Below, piece by piece: positions 1-7,829 of a DNA stretch of 64,000 nucleotides. Location of the stretch: NCBI RefSeq assembly GCF_900111375.1, contig NZ_FOHB01000006.1, positions 186,001 through 250,000 of the forward strand. Reading direction: 5' to 3'. How positions within the stretch are numbered: position 1 is the first letter of the stretch; each line of letters opens with the position of its first letter. The position numbers were made by a program, and so were the translations under genes. The notes under the pieces are model-generated. The model saw only the letters and a program-made list of their open reading frames with translations. It had not been told where the DNA came from and ran no database searches. The DNA comes from Pedococcus cremeus (lineage in GTDB: Bacteria > Actinomycetota > Actinomycetes > Actinomycetales > Dermatophilaceae).

Positions 1-748
1 CATGGCCGCCCTGGTCGCTGCCGACCAGGAGCACCGGTACACCGTGGCGTGGCTGGACACCCTCTCCTCCGGGGCCTCGTTCGGTCGCGGGGTGCTCACC
101 AGCGGCGACCACAGCACCGTCGGCTCCAGCCCGGGGGGCGAGCCCACTCCCCTGCACGACTTCACCACGGGGCGGGTGCTGCCCGGACCGCCGTGGGCGC
201 CTCCGGCGCTGCTCACCCGGCGCAGGATGCGGATGTTCAACGAGGCCTACTACCGGGCGGCTCCCTCGCGCGCCACGCTCTCCCAGGAGTCCGTCGCCGC
301 GTTCTTCCACCCCCTCGACGTCATCTCGGGGTGGAACCGGATCTACGGCAGGACGGGGTTCCTGCAGTACCAGTTCGCGGTCGCCGACGACTCGTGCGTG
401 CGCCACGTCATCGAGATGTTCCAGCGAGCGGGGGTGCCCGGCTTCCTCGCCGTCCTGAAGCGGTTCGGCCCCGGCACCGAGGGCGCTCCGCTGTCGTTCC
501 CCCGCCCGGGCTGGACGCTCGCCCTGGACATGCCCGCCCTGCCGGGCGTGCGCGACGTCCTCGACGCAGCCGATGACTACCTCGTCGCGCGCGGCGGCCG
601 CCTCTACCTCGCCAAGGACTCTCGGGTGAAGCCGGAGCTCATCCCCGCGATGTACCCCGACCTCGACCGCTGGCGCGAGCTGCGCGACCAGCTCGACCCC
701 GACCACGTGTTCGCATCCGACCTCGCCAGGAGACTGACCCTTTGCTAG
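1..748 (+). CDS. dprE1: Decaprenylphosphoryl-beta-D-ribose oxidase, C-terminal part (DprE1-like)
   Basis: Truncated by the window edge; about 248 C-terminal residues are visible, against roughly 460 for the family. The visible part matches the substrate/FAD-oxidase C-terminal half of DprE1, including the conserved tail segment GGRLYLAKDSRVKPE and the ending PDHVFASDLARRL. In mycobacteria DprE1 is the flavoprotein that oxidises decaprenylphosphoribose to the 2-keto intermediate of the arabinose donor DPA. The stop codon overlaps the TTG start of the following reductase gene by 7 nt, so the two are translationally coupled and form the known two-step epimerase pair. Seen: protein similarity and overlap. 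Inferred: same substrate in this organism. Confidence 0.85.
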   Translation, partial: MAALVAADQEHRYTVAWLDTLSSGASFGRGVLTSGDHSTVGSSPGGEPTPLHDFTTGRVLPGPPWAPPALLTRRRMRMFNEAYYRAAPSRATLSQESVAAFFHPLDVISGWNRIYGRTGFLQYQFAVADDSCVRHVIEMFQRAGVPGFLAVLKRFGPGTEGAPLSFPRPGWTLALDMPALPGVRDVLDAADDYLVARGGRLYLAKDSRVKPELIPAMYPDLDRWRELRDQLDPDHVFASDLARRLTLC

Positions 749-1509
749 ACGCCCTCGGTTCCCCGCAGTCCCTCCTCGTCCTCGGGGCGAGCTCCGACAT
801 AGCCCAGGCAACGGTCGCCGCAGTGGCGGCGCGAGGGCGGCTCAACAGGGTGGTGCTCGCAGGGCGCCCGGGTGAGCGCAGGGACGCAGCCGAAGCGTCC
901 GCTCGCGCGCTCCCCGGCATGTCGGGTGCCGCCATCACCGCCGTCGACTTCGAGGCGAGCGACAGCACCTCCCACAGCTCCTTCGTCGACGCCGTCTTCG
1001 ACGCCGGCGAGGTCGACGTCGCCCTGGTGGCGTTCGGAGTCCTGCCCGACGCCGCCACCGTTGCCGATCCCTCCGCTGCGGCGAACGTCGTCACCGCCAA
1101 CTTCACGGGGGCCGTGTCTGCGCTGACCGCCATCAGCGCCCGCATGCGGGGACAGGGACACGGCGTGATCGTGGTGCTCTCGTCGGTGGCCGGCGAGCGT
1201 CCGCGACGGTCCAACTACCTCTACGGTGCCACCAAGGCCGGCCTCGACGCCTTCGCGACCGGTCTGGGGGACAGCCTCCACGGCTCGGGTGTGAGCGTCG
1301 TGGTCGTCCGCCCGGGGTTCGTGCGCACGAAGATGACGCACGGCATGGACGCGGCCCCGCTGGCCGTCGGCCCCGACGAGGTGGCGCAGGCCATCGTCAC
1401 CAGCCTGCGCGGGCCCAGCCGCACGGTGTGGGTGCCGCGCCCGATGCGGCCCGTGATGTCGCTGCTGCGCCACCTTCCCCGAACCGTCTTCCGGCGGCTG
1501 CCGATCTGA
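742..1509 (+). CDS. dprE2: Decaprenylphosphoryl-2-keto-erythropentose reductase (DprE2-like SDR)
   Basis: 255-residue short-chain dehydrogenase. It has the N-terminal Rossmann motif LGASSDIAQ (about residues 13-21), the catalytic Ser in VVLSSVAGE and the Tyr-x-x-x-Lys pair in YGATKAGLD. Family knowledge: DprE2 reduces the keto intermediate made by DprE1, completing epimerisation of decaprenylphosphoryl ribose to arabinose. The start is TTG at 742, inside the end of dprE1; no later start keeps the full Rossmann fold. A strong hairpin follows the stop codon. The C-terminal tail, RPVMSLLRHLPRTVFRRLPI, is basic and could be membrane-associating. Could be a general SDR, but adjacency to dprE1 makes DprE2 the best call. 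Confidence 0.85.
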   Translation: MLDALGSPQSLLVLGASSDIAQATVAAVAARGRLNRVVLAGRPGERRDAAEASARALPGMSGAAITAVDFEASDSTSHSSFVDAVFDAGEVDVALVAFGVLPDAATVADPSAAANVVTANFTGAVSALTAISARMRGQGHGVIVVLSSVAGERPRRSNYLYGATKAGLDAFATGLGDSLHGSGVSVVVVRPGFVRTKMTHGMDAAPLAVGPDEVAQAIVTSLRGPSRTVWVPRPMRPVMSLLRHLPRTVFRRLPI

Positions 1510-1536
1510 TCGCGCCTCTCCCCTGCGGGGAGGAGG

Positions 1537-1575
1537 GCTGACGGGTTCGGGGAGACGAGAGCCGAACCCGTCAGC
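1537..1575. terminator. Bidirectional hairpin between convergent genes
   Basis: Perfect 14-bp inverted repeat (1537-1550 with 1562-1575) with an 11-nt loop. It lies between the convergent dprE2 and the lipoprotein hydrolase gene, so it can serve both. No T-tract is visible, as is common for actinobacterial terminators. The right arm is part of a tandem duplication of the neighbouring gene end. Confidence 0.7.
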
Positions 1576-1634
1576 GCACGACCTTGGCACTCAGGACACG
1601 AGAGCCGGACCCGTCAGCGCACGACCTTGGCACT
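1551..1634. repeat. 43-bp-period tandem duplication of a gene 3' end
   Basis: Copies 1551-1591 and 1594-1634 match at 39 of 41 positions. The right copy contains the stop codon and last codons of the leftward hydrolase gene; the left copy is an untranslated duplicate of them that supplies the right arm of the hairpin. Confidence 0.85.
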
Positions 1635-3137
1635 GGGGTTCGGCCATGCCGGGGCCAGCAGGCTCGGTGAGTACCCGGTCGTGGCGGTGCCGTCCGCGAT
1701 CGACTTGGGGGTGTTCATGTTGGGCAGCGTCGAGTCGGTGCTGAAGTTGAGCTCCGACGCGATGGCTCCGGCAGCCGGGTAAGCGCCGGTGCGCACCCAC
1801 TGGTCGAGCAGGTCGACGGCCGCGAGCGCCTCTTCCTCCGTGAAGTTGCAGTGCCCTGCGCCGTACGGCGCCTGGGAGTACTTCACCGGGGGCTCGGTCA
1901 GGAAGCCCTGCAGCTCGCCGCTGGAGTGCGAGGCGTCGACGCGTCGGGCGTAGACGTTCTCGTTGGCTGCCAGCACGAGGGGGTCGTCGATCGTGTGGAC
2001 CGTGAGTGTGGGGGCCTTGATCCTGCCGCTCGGGTTCGCCAGCGCGTCGGCCTTGCTGCGGGCCGCCGCGTCGGCACTCACCCGCTCGCCGGCGGCCAGC
2101 TTGGCGAGCACCTTGTCGAGCTGCCCGGGTGCAGCGGCCTCGATGAGCGCCCGGTCGGCGTCGGTGATCCGCTGTGAGTAGTCCGCGCTCGTGTTGTCCG
2201 AGGGGTTGCCCCCCACACGCTGCTCCAGCTCGTAGCGGCCGAAGGTGGCGTAGCCCAAGGCGTTGAGCGCGCTCTCCACGATGGCGGCACCGGTGGAGGT
2301 GGTGGTGCTGCCGTCCTGGGTCTTCGTCTTGTCGGGGGCGCCGGCAATCGCCTTGATGGTCAGCAGACCGGCAATGGCTTGGGGCTTGCCACCCTTCGCC
2401 GCAGCCACCAGCGCCGCCGCCGCGTGCTCCCAGTTCTTGACCGCCTCCTCGTGCGACGAGAACCCGCTCAGCTTCAGGCTCGGGTCGAAGAGCGTCTTGA
2501 TGCTGTACGCCACGTCGAGCGCGAGGTCGAGGTTGAGGTTCGTGCCCGCCAACGGCGCGCACAGGGGCGCAGAACCGGACAACCAGGAGGGGTCCTTCTC
2601 AGCCAGGACCTGCGTGGAGAGCCCTCCCAGGGAAGCCCCCCACAGGTAGACGCGGTTGGGCGTCCCGAAGGTGCTCTTGAAGTAGTTGTACAGGTCCTCG
2701 TTGGCGGCGACCGAGTCCTGCACGGCCCAGCCGTTGCTCTTGTTCGCCGACCCTGCGAGGGCATATCCCTTCTCGAGCAGCTGGGTGGCGACCTGCTCGG
2801 CGGGGGCCACCTCGGCCTGGCGGTTCGGCTGCTCCATGCCACTCTTCGGCGTCGTCGGGTCCGCGGGGATGGCGTCAGCCGCCCGGTAGCCGTGGGACCA
2901 GACGAGCAGGGTGCCGTTCCACTTCGACGGCAGGCGGATCTCGAAGGGCGCCCCGCCCCGCTCTCCCTTGCAGCTCGAGGCATCGCACTGCTTCTTCAGG
3001 GTTGCGGGAGCGGCGTCGCGCTCGCTGCTGGCCTTGGCACTGACGCCGGTGTCGGCGGAACAGGCGGCAACACCGGAGAGGACGGCGCACAGGCCAGCGG
3101 TCACAAGGGCACGCTGGCGCGCGCTGGAGGTCAGCAT
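1614..3137 (-). CDS. Secreted lipoprotein alpha/beta hydrolase
   Basis: 507 residues from the ATG at 3137. That start is preferred because it opens directly into a signal peptide with the lipobox LSGVAAC (Cys about residue 26), so the mature protein is likely a lipoprotein on the outer face of the membrane. The hydrolase fold is supported by the nucleophile elbow WGASLGG, by HTIDDPLVLAAN for the acid and by GAGHCNF for the catalytic His. The substrate is not evident; the size and secreted location resemble actinobacterial peptidase/esterase-type hydrolases. It is a single gene flanked by two strong hairpins. The 3' end is duplicated immediately downstream (1551-1634). Confidence 0.75.
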   Translation of the reverse strand: MLTSSARQRALVTAGLCAVLSGVAACSADTGVSAKASSERDAAPATLKKQCDASSCKGERGGAPFEIRLPSKWNGTLLVWSHGYRAADAIPADPTTPKSGMEQPNRQAEVAPAEQVATQLLEKGYALAGSANKSNGWAVQDSVAANEDLYNYFKSTFGTPNRVYLWGASLGGLSTQVLAEKDPSWLSGSAPLCAPLAGTNLNLDLALDVAYSIKTLFDPSLKLSGFSSHEEAVKNWEHAAAALVAAAKGGKPQAIAGLLTIKAIAGAPDKTKTQDGSTTTSTGAAIVESALNALGYATFGRYELEQRVGGNPSDNTSADYSQRITDADRALIEAAAPGQLDKVLAKLAAGERVSADAAARSKADALANPSGRIKAPTLTVHTIDDPLVLAANENVYARRVDASHSSGELQGFLTEPPVKYSQAPYGAGHCNFTEEEALAAVDLLDQWVRTGAYPAAGAIASELNFSTDSTLPNMNTPKSIADGTATTGYSPSLLAPAWPNPSAKVVR

Positions 3138-3221
3138 GCCCGCACTATGGCACACCGGTTGCGAGCCGGGTGCCCGGATCAGGGGAAAGCCCACCGGTGT
3201 GGCGCAACACAACTCGCGCCG

Positions 3222-3281
3222 CCCGCCCAGCCCTCGGGGCAGAGGACCCTCCGGGGTCCTCTGCCCCGAGGGCTGGGCGGG
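3222..3281 (-). terminator. Very long hairpin abutting the polA stop codon
   Basis: Perfect inverted repeat: 28 bp (3222-3249 with 3254-3281) closed by a TCCG tetraloop. The right arm ends one base before the polA stop codon at 3282. There is no T-tract. Position and stability make it the polA terminator, and it separates polA from the same-strand hydrolase gene. Confidence 0.8.
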
Positions 3282-5954
3282 TCAGTGGGCGGCGTCGTGC
3301 CAGGAGTGGCCCACGCCCACGCTCACCTCGAGCGGCACGTCCAGGGCGATCGCCTCCCCCATCTCCTTGCGCACCAGTGCCTCGACGTCGTCGCGCTCCC
3401 CCGGGGCCACCTCGATCACGAGCTCGTCGTGCACCTGGAGCAGCTGGCGCGACTTCGCACCCGCCTTGGTCAGGCCGTCCTCGACGCGGAGCATGGCGAG
3501 CTTGATGATGTCGGCGGCCGAGCCCTGGATGGGGGCGTTGAGGGCCATCCGCTCCGCCCCCTCGCGGCGCTGGCGGTTGTCACTGGTCAGGTCGGGCAGG
3601 TAGCGGCGCCGGCCGAGCATCGTCGCGGTGTAGCCCGTGGCTCGGGCCTCGGCGACCACGTCGCGCAGGTAGTCCCGCACCCCACCGAACCGGGCGAAGT
3701 ACTCGTCCATGAGGCCTTGGGCCTCGCCGGTCGAGATGGTCAGCTGCTTGGACAGGCCGAAGGCCGACAGCCCGTAGGCCAGGCCGTACGACATCGCCTT
3801 GACCTTGCTGCGCATGGCCGGTGTGACGTCCTCCGGCTCGACGCCGAACACCCGCGAGCCGACGAACCGGTGCAGGTCCTCCCCGGTGCGGAACGCCTCG
3901 ATGAGCCCCTCGTCACCGGAGAGGTGCGCCATGATGCGCATCTCGATCTGGCTGTAGTCGGCCGACATCAGCGACTCGTAGCCCTCGCCGACCACGAAGG
4001 CTGCTCGGATGCGGCGGCCCTCCTCGGTGCGGATCGGGATGTTCTGCAGGTTGGGGTCGGTCGAGCTCAGCCGGCCGGTCGCCGCGACGGTCTGCTGGTA
4101 CGTCGTGTGGATCCGTCCGTCGTCGGCCACCGACTTCAGCAGCCCCTCGACGGTCACCCTCAGCCGGGTGGCGTCGCGGTGGCGCAGCAGGGCCTCGAGG
4201 AACGGGTGCTCGGTCTTGGTGTAGAGGTCGTTCAGCGCGTCGGCGTCGGTGGTCCAGCCGGTCTTGGTCTTCTTCGTCTTCGGCATGCCGAGCGTGTCGA
4301 AGAGCACGACCTGCAGCTGCTTGGGCGAACCGAGGTTGATCTGCTCGCCGCCGATGGCGTCGTAGCAGTCCTCCTGCGCCTCGCGGACCTTCGTGGCGAA
4401 GTCCGACTCGAGCCGCTGCATCTGGTCGCAGTCGACCGCGATGCCGGTGCGCTCCATCCGGGCGAGCACATAGGCGAGCGGGAGCTCGACGTCGCGCTGC
4501 AGCTCGGTGCCACCGGTGGCCTCCAGCTGCTCGCCGAGCGCGCCGGCGAGGTCGAGCACCGCACGCGCCCGCACCATGGCGTCCTGCGCCTCGGTGTCGC
4601 CGTCGGCGCTGAAGTCGAGCAGGCCCTGTCCGCCCGCCTCGGTCTCGGCCCGCAGCTCGCGGCCGAGGTTGCGCAGCACGAGGTCGGCGAGGTCGTAGGA
4701 GCGCTGGTCGGGGCGCACGAGGTAGGCCGCCAGGGCGGTGTCGGTGGCGATGCCCTGCAGGTCCCAGCCCCGGGCGACGACGGCCTGCATCGGCCCCTTG
4801 GCGTCGTGCAGCACCTTCGGCCTGCCGGCGTCGGCGAGCCACGCCGCCACGGCCTTCTCGGCGTCCTCGTCGAGCGAGGCGACGTCGATGTAGGCCGCCG
4901 GGCCGGCTGCCGTGGCCACCGCCAGGGCCTGCACGTCGCCGGTGCCCCGCGCCCAGGTGCCGGCCACGTGCAGTCCCACAGCCGCGCCGGGGCCGGCGTG
5001 GTCGTCGAGCCAGCCGGGCACGTCGGCCGGGGCCAGGGTGACGCCCTCGACCTCGAACCCGGACTCGGCCTCCAGCTCCGGCGCCTCGATGGTGGAGAAG
5101 AGCCGATCGCGCAGGACGCGGAACTCGAGGCCGTCGAAGACGGTGTGGACCTTCTCGCGGTCCCAGTTGTGGCGCTCGAGCTCCTTGACGCCGACCGGCA
5201 GCGGCATGTCGCGGATGAGGGCGTTGAGCCGGCGGTTGCGCAGCACCCCGTCGAGGTGCTCGCGCAGCGAGTCGCCGGCCTTGCCCTTGACCTGGTCGAC
5301 GTGCGCCACGACGCCGGCCAGGTCGCCGTACTGCGCCAGCCACTTCGCTGCGGTCTTCGGGCCGACCCCGGGCACGCCGGGCAGGTTGTCGGACGACTCG
5401 CCGACGAGTGCGGCGAGGTCGGAGTACCGGTCGGGTCCCACGCCGTACTTGGTCTCGACAGCCTCCGGGGTCATCCGGGCGAGGTCGGAGACGCCCTTGA
5501 CCGGGTAGAGCACGGTGACCTTGTCGGAGACCAGCTGAAGGGTGTCGCGGTCACCCGAGCAGATCAGCACCTCCATGCCCTCGCCGACCGCCTCGGTGGT
5601 CAGCGTGGCGATGACGTCGTCGGCCTCGTAGCCCTCGACCTCGACGTGCCGGATGCTGAGCGCGTCGAGCACCTCGTGCAGCAGGGAGACCTGGCCGTTG
5701 AACTCGTTCGGGGTCGCCGAGCGGCCCGCCTTGTACTCGGCGTACTCCTCCGTGCGGAAGGTCTGGCGGGAGACGTCGAACGCCACGCCCACGTGGGTCG
5801 GCTGCTCGTCGCGCAGCACGTTGATGAGCATGGACGTGAACCCGTAGACGGCGTTGGTGTGCTGGCCGGTGCTGGTCGAGAAGTTCTCGACCGGCAGCGC
5901 GAAGAAGGCGCGGTAGGCGAGCGAATGGCCGTCAAGCAGGAGAAGTCGACTCAC
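3282..5954 (-). CDS. polA: DNA polymerase I
   Basis: 890 residues from the GTG at 5954, giving the usual N-terminus VSRLLLLDGHSLAYRAFFAL. Order: 5'-3' exonuclease (about 1-300), central exonuclease-like domain (about 310-500), polymerase (about 500-890). Polymerase motif A (SADYSQIEMRIMAHLS), motif B (RSKVKAMSYGLAYGLS) and motif C (LQVHDELVIE) are intact. The central domain lacks the DxE metal-binding motif of the proofreading site, as in other actinobacterial Pol I proteins, so 3'-5' proofreading is probably absent. Role: Okazaki fragment processing and repair synthesis. A TAGGCT hexamer 7 nt before the GTG predicts a leaderless mRNA. Divergent from the thioesterase gene. Confidence 0.97.
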   Translation of the reverse strand: MSRLLLLDGHSLAYRAFFALPVENFSTSTGQHTNAVYGFTSMLINVLRDEQPTHVGVAFDVSRQTFRTEEYAEYKAGRSATPNEFNGQVSLLHEVLDALSIRHVEVEGYEADDVIATLTTEAVGEGMEVLICSGDRDTLQLVSDKVTVLYPVKGVSDLARMTPEAVETKYGVGPDRYSDLAALVGESSDNLPGVPGVGPKTAAKWLAQYGDLAGVVAHVDQVKGKAGDSLREHLDGVLRNRRLNALIRDMPLPVGVKELERHNWDREKVHTVFDGLEFRVLRDRLFSTIEAPELEAESGFEVEGVTLAPADVPGWLDDHAGPGAAVGLHVAGTWARGTGDVQALAVATAAGPAAYIDVASLDEDAEKAVAAWLADAGRPKVLHDAKGPMQAVVARGWDLQGIATDTALAAYLVRPDQRSYDLADLVLRNLGRELRAETEAGGQGLLDFSADGDTEAQDAMVRARAVLDLAGALGEQLEATGGTELQRDVELPLAYVLARMERTGIAVDCDQMQRLESDFATKVREAQEDCYDAIGGEQINLGSPKQLQVVLFDTLGMPKTKKTKTGWTTDADALNDLYTKTEHPFLEALLRHRDATRLRVTVEGLLKSVADDGRIHTTYQQTVAATGRLSSTDPNLQNIPIRTEEGRRIRAAFVVGEGYESLMSADYSQIEMRIMAHLSGDEGLIEAFRTGEDLHRFVGSRVFGVEPEDVTPAMRSKVKAMSYGLAYGLSAFGLSKQLTISTGEAQGLMDEYFARFGGVRDYLRDVVAEARATGYTATMLGRRRYLPDLTSDNRQRREGAERMALNAPIQGSAADIIKLAMLRVEDGLTKAGAKSRQLLQVHDELVIEVAPGERDDVEALVRKEMGEAIALDVPLEVSVGVGHSWHDAAH

Positions 5955-5961
5955 GCATGGC

Positions 5962-5967
5962 AGCCTA
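5962..5967 (-). promoter_or_regulatory. -10 element of polA (leaderless)
   Basis: TAGGCT read on the minus strand, 7 nt before the GTG at 5954. This spacing puts transcription start at or next to the first base of the start codon and supports that GTG over upstream in-frame codons. Confidence 0.6.
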
Positions 5968-6045
5968 GGGCCCGGCACCCACAGCCACACCCACCCACCC
6001 CGGGCCACTCCCACCCACCACCCACAGCAGGAGCACGACCACCCC

Positions 6046-6534
6046 ATGAGTGACGCCGCCGACACCTCCCCCGCCGCCTCCGACGACCAGACCGGGCACG
6101 ACCAGACCGGGCACGACCACGAGGCCTTCATGGAGGCCGTGATGTCGATGAACCCGAACTCGCTGGTGCACCGCATGCAGATCGAGGTGGTCGAGAGCAG
6201 CCCGCAGCGCCTGGTGGCCCGGATGCCCGTGGAGGGCAACACCCAGCCCTACGGCCTGCTGCACGGCGGTGCGTCCGTCGTGCTCGCCGAGACGCTCGGC
6301 TCGCTCGGCTCCGCCCTGCACGCCGGGCCCGACCGGGTCGCGGTGGGCCTCGACATCAACGCCACCCACCACCGGGCCGTGCGCTCCGGCTGGGTCACCG
6401 GCATCGCCACCGCCCTGAGCCTGGGCAACACGCTCGCGAGCTACGAGGTGGTCATCACCGACGAGGACGACCGCCGCGTGTGCACCTGCCGCATCACCTG
6501 CCTGCTGCGCGACAAGGCACCCGCCGGCTCTTGA
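6046..6534 (+). CDS. PaaI-family hotdog-fold thioesterase
   Basis: 162 residues. The hotdog core contains the PaaI-type motif QPYGLLHGGASVVLAETLGS, in which the HGG/E residues form the active site, followed by VGLDINATHHR. The family hydrolyses acyl- or aryl-CoA thioesters in the cytosol; the substrate here is unknown. The first ~30 residues are acidic and include a perfect 15-bp tandem duplication (6085-6114) encoding DQTGH twice. AGGAG lies upstream of the ATG. It diverges from polA across a short C-rich spacer, an arrangement I recall from other actinobacteria. Confidence 0.85.
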   Translation: MSDAADTSPAASDDQTGHDQTGHDHEAFMEAVMSMNPNSLVHRMQIEVVESSPQRLVARMPVEGNTQPYGLLHGGASVVLAETLGSLGSALHAGPDRVAVGLDINATHHRAVRSGWVTGIATALSLGNTLASYEVVITDEDDRRVCTCRITCLLRDKAPAGS

Positions 6535-6560
6535 CCGGCCCGGTGACGTTCGTCAGGGTC

Positions 6561-6595
6561 GGTGGGAGGCGGACCTGACCCCGGTCCGCCCCACC
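6561..6595 (+). terminator. Hairpin after the thioesterase gene
   Basis: Arms 6561-6574 and 6584-6595 pair over 12 bp with a 2-nt bulge. It lies between two rightward genes, and no T-tract follows. Confidence 0.5.
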
Positions 6596-6617
6596 GGCAG
6601 GGACCAGGGAGGGACCC

Positions 6618-6980
6618 ATGGCTCACGGCGACATCACGCACATCGACATCCCGGTCAGCGACATGGACCGGGCCAAGGACTTCTACAGCGCGCTCTTCGG
6701 CTGGCAGATCGCCGAGCTGCCCGGCTTCGAGGGCTACCCGATGTGGCAGGCCCCCAACAAGATCTCCGGAGGCGGCCTCGCCCCGCGCTCCGACGGCTTC
6801 ACCCAGCCCCGCTCGTACGTCGAGGTCGACTCCATCGACGACACGCTCGCCAAGGCGACCGAGCGCGGCGCCACGGTGGTGATGGAGAAGCAGCCGATCA
6901 GCGAGACCAGCTGGTGGGCGGTCCTCCAGGACCCCGACGGCAACACCGTGGGCCTCTACGAGGGCACCACCGCCACCTGA
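6618..6980 (+). CDS. VOC (glyoxalase-like) family protein
   Basis: 120 residues, one vicinal-oxygen-chelate domain made of two beta-alpha-beta-beta-beta modules. It starts ITHIDIPVSDMDRAKDFYSA and ends with the family signature DPDGNTVGLYE. The AGGGAGG upstream of the ATG is a good ribosome binding site. Members range from glyoxalases and dioxygenases to resistance proteins, and the substrate cannot be deduced. It is followed by a palindromic hairpin shared with the convergent acetyltransferase gene. Confidence 0.8.
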   Translation: MAHGDITHIDIPVSDMDRAKDFYSALFGWQIAELPGFEGYPMWQAPNKISGGGLAPRSDGFTQPRSYVEVDSIDDTLAKATERGATVVMEKQPISETSWWAVLQDPDGNTVGLYEGTTAT

Positions 6981-7016
6981 GACGCGTCACCGGGGCCACC
7001 GGGTCCGGGACACGAG

Positions 7017-7057
7017 CGAGGGGTATGCCGCGTGGTGACCACCCGGCATACCCCTCG
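7017..7057. terminator. Bidirectional palindrome built from two GTATGCCG octamers
   Basis: A perfect 14-bp stem (7017-7030 with 7044-7057) is followed, after one C-C mismatch, by five more pairs around position 7037. The whole 41 bp is therefore nearly palindromic. The stem contains the octamer on both strands (7023-7030 and 7044-7051). It lies between the convergent VOC and GNAT genes, so a shared terminator is the simplest role. Confidence 0.7.
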
Positions 7058-7077
7058 GTTGTCGTCGGTGCGGCTGC

Positions 7078-7659
7078 TCAGCCGGCGAGGCGGCTGGCGC
7101 CCGCGCTGGCCCGGGCCCGCAGCGAGCGGCGCTTGTGCAGGATCTGGTCGAGGCTGATGCGCGGCTCGTCGGCGCCGAGGCGGCGCCGCAGCGCGCTGGT
7201 GCTGGTGACCCGGCGCACGACCTGGGAGCTGAAGCCGAGGCGGGCGAAGAACCGGTTCGCGTCCCGCTGCTGGCTCGGCACGTTGCAGCCGATCTGCTCG
7301 CAGCCCTGCTTCTCGGCATACGCCGTGACCGCCGCGAGCAGGTGGCGGGCCACCCCGTGGCGGCGGGCCTTGGGCGCGACGTAGAGCTGGTCGATGGCGA
7401 CGGCAGGGCACTCGGTGAGCCCCGAGAACGGGCTGTGGGTGGCGACCACGAAGCCGACCGGCTGGTCACCGTCGGTGACCGCGAGGAAGGCCCGCACCTC
7501 CTCGCGCTGCAGGGCCGCGCGAACCTTGCCCTCGGACGCGGCGCGGGCGGCCACCTCCGGGCTCGTCCCGCCCTCCACACGTGAGGACATCCACAGCTCG
7601 GTGAACGACCGCTCCAGGTCGGCAGACACCCGTTTGACGCTGACTCCCGGTCGGGTCAC
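7078..7659 (-). CDS. GNAT-family N-acetyltransferase
   Basis: 193 residues from the GTG at 7659, chosen because GGAGGAG sits 5-6 nt upstream. The GNAT core shows the beta4/motif A region IDQLYVAPKARRHGVARHLL, with the acetyl-CoA-binding R-x-x-G-V-A loop, and motif B near RDANRFFARLGF. Acceptor substrate unknown. The C-terminal ~40 residues are basic and Ala/Arg rich. Convergent with the VOC gene. A possible promoter (minus-strand TTCACC, 18 nt, TAGAGT) lies at 7755-7784, about 95 nt upstream of the start. Confidence 0.8.
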   Translation of the reverse strand: MTRPGVSVKRVSADLERSFTELWMSSRVEGGTSPEVAARAASEGKVRAALQREEVRAFLAVTDGDQPVGFVVATHSPFSGLTECPAVAIDQLYVAPKARRHGVARHLLAAVTAYAEKQGCEQIGCNVPSQQRDANRFFARLGFSSQVVRRVTSTSALRRRLGADEPRISLDQILHKRRSLRARASAGASRLAG

Positions 7660-7754
7660 AGGTACTCCTCCATCGTCGTGGCACACACTGCAGTGGTTGC
7701 ATGCGGCGTCCCCCGGCGTCGCCGGAGCCTCCCGCAGGAGGCGTCCGAGGGCAG

Positions 7755-7784
7755 ACTCTATTCCTACTGCGCCGTAAGGGTGAA
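7755..7784 (-). promoter_or_regulatory. Possible promoter of the GNAT gene
   Basis: Minus-strand TTCACC (7784-7779) and TAGAGT (7760-7755) are separated by 18 nt. The leader would be about 90 nt. Only a consensus resemblance. Confidence 0.3.
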
Positions 7785-7817
7785 GGGGTTCCCCCAGATA
7801 TGGGGTGAACGGCTGCA

Positions 7818-7823
7818 TAAGGT
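7818..7823 (+). promoter_or_regulatory. -10 element of the DUF554 gene (leaderless)
   Basis: TAAGGT, 6 nt before the GTG at 7830. It argues for 7830 rather than the in-frame GTG at 7824. Confidence 0.5.
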
Positions 7824-7829
7824 GTGCCC

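Noticed and set aside
2379-6053. A 1224-codon open frame antisense to polA
   Set aside because: Composition is the reverse-strand shadow typical of GC-rich genes; it has no domain and polA is unambiguous on the other strand.
5955-6242. In-frame extension of polA to an ATG at 6242
   Set aside because: It would add a Trp/Cys-rich non-homologous stretch and overlap the thioesterase gene; the GTG at 5954 matches the family N-terminus and the -10 spacing.
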